This document shows, piece by piece, positions 63,323 through 64,000 of a stretch of DNA of 64,000 nt. Below the pieces are notes generated by a model. The model was not told the DNA's origin and searched no databases. It saw only the letters and a list, made by a program, of their open reading frames with translations. Every line of letters starts with the position of its first letter. Positions within the stretch are counted from its first letter, which is position 1. A program made the translations under genes and the position numbers. The DNA is from Parabacteroides goldsteinii DSM 19448 = WAL 12034. Its GTDB lineage: Bacteria > Bacteroidota > Bacteroidia > Bacteroidales > Tannerellaceae. The DNA lies in NCBI RefSeq assembly GCF_000969835.1, contig NZ_KQ033912.1, forward strand, positions 310,001 through 374,000, written 5' to 3'.

Positions 63323-64000
63323 TTACTTATTCAGCCCTTTGATTGGCTCTATAGATATATCACGAAGCAATAAAGACATTTGTTCTATTGCCATTTTATT
63401 TAATCGCAATACTCGTTCATTTTGAGATAGTCCCATCTTGATCAGTTCAGCATTCATACTCTCCAGATTTATAAGAACGATCAATTGATGATATGTAGCG
63501 TAATCCCTGATATTACCTGTCAATCCGGGATTTTCATCTCTCCATTGTCTGGCTGTCTTTCCAAAAAGAGACACATTTAATATATCTGCTTCATTGGCAT
63601 AAACAATACCCTGTAATTTGTTAGCCATAGATTCCGGAATAAGATTTTCCTTTATCGCATCGGTATGTATACGGTAATTAATTTTTACCAGTTCACGATT
63701 TAAGTTCCATCCTAAAGAGGAGTTACTATTTTCGTCATTTTTCAGCCGCTGATAATCTTTAATAATATACAACTTAAATTCGGCTGAAATCCAGGATGCA
63801 AATTCAAAAGCAATATCAGTATGGGCAAAAGTCCCTCCATAACGACCTGCCTTTGAAATAATACCGATTGCATTTGTTGCTGTAATCCATTTTTGGGGAG
63901 AAAGAGTAAAAGCATTTGTTCCTGCTTCCATTTTAAACCCGTCAAATTCGACGGGTTTAAAATCCGGATTATTCAATTTCTCCCAAAGGCCAAGAAACTG
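63323..64000 (-). CDS. KilA-N domain protein, C-terminal part (partial at window end)
   Basis: The frame is open to the last base of the window and reads QFLGLWEKLNNPDFKPVEFD on the minus strand, then GFKMEAGTNAFTLSPQKWIT, TNAIGIISKAGRYGGTFAHT and DIAFEFASWISAEFKLYIIK. These are the core of the KilA-N DNA-binding domain common in phages and in Bacteroidetes chromosomes. The C-terminal 120 residues are helical (NSSLGWNLNRELVKINYRIH, LFGKTARQWRDENPGLTGNI). The start is beyond the window. The domain binds DNA in phage homologs; here the role is unknown, possibly a phage-related remnant next to the fimbrillin locus. Confidence 0.85.
   Translation of the reverse strand, partial: QFLGLWEKLNNPDFKPVEFDGFKMEAGTNAFTLSPQKWITATNAIGIISKAGRYGGTFAHTDIAFEFASWISAEFKLYIIKDYQRLKNDENSNSSLGWNLNRELVKINYRIHTDAIKENLIPESMANKLQGIVYANEADILNVSLFGKTARQWRDENPGLTGNIRDYATYHQLIVLINLESMNAELIKMGLSQNERVLRLNKMAIEQMSLLLRDISIEPIKGLNK

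Noticed and set aside
63323..64000. Prophage at the window end
   Set aside because: A single KilA-N gene is not enough; no integrase, capsid or lysis genes are visible.

Overview
The window looks like a chromosomal segment from a gut Bacteroidales, most likely Parabacteroides or a close relative. The reasons are SusC/SusD pairs with FecR and ECF sigma partners, many DUF families largely confined to Bacteroidetes (DUF3244, DUF4831, DUF3256, DUF4923, DUF4469, PepSY-like), fimbrillin lipoproteins, zinc-free ribosomal protein L31, and repeated matches to the Bacteroidetes promoter (-33 TTTG, about 19 nt, -7 TAnnTTTG). The genus is inferred, not proven. No rRNA, tRNA, CRISPR array or insertion sequence was seen.

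0-12.4 kb: the end of an NAD(P)HX repair enzyme, a membrane-spanning TPR/HTH regulator with a small secreted DUF3244 protein, a DUF4831 protein with a peptide transporter, a small basic protein, and a complete biotin operon bioB-bioA-bioF-bioG-bioC-bioD with overlapping or near-touching genes. The operon ends in an unusual array of TGACG/CGTCA palindromes.

12.4-24 kb: a DUF1232 protein. Then a leftward operon of ECF sigma factor, anti-sigma factor, DUF6108-like protein and beta-barrel protein, in which the sigma gene carries an in-frame stop before region 4. Then a divergent OmpR/histidine kinase pair with three PepSY-like secreted proteins, a DUF3256 protein, an EamA transporter, truA and a YidE/AspT-type transporter.

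24-31.5 kb: a PIF1-like helicase with a C-terminal HRDC-like segment, a 675-bp gene-free stretch full of palindromes, a membrane protein, a DUF4923 protein, a secreted HExxH peptidase and a DHA2-type exporter.

31.5-39 kb: a nutrient-uptake module. FecR, SusC with an STN domain and SusD lie on the plus strand, and the ECF sigma factor lies convergently at the far end. FecR and the first part of susC have a base composition unlike the rest of susC.

39-53 kb: core genes (class II aldolase, L31, a NahK-like sugar kinase), then a glycan-degradation cluster without its own SusC/D: a GH2 lipoprotein, an 805-residue putative glycosidase, a divergently oriented AraC regulator, a large PD40/CxxCH/FGE-like protein and a beta-propeller lipoprotein coupled to it. 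An AAA-ATPase/DUF1703 gene with a one-base frameshift follows.

54-64 kb: a GC-rich palindrome array, then a leftward operon of three fimbrillin-like lipoproteins interleaved with an HU gene and ending in a DUF4469 HU-like gene. This is probably a variable surface-fimbria locus. A partial KilA-N gene closes the window.
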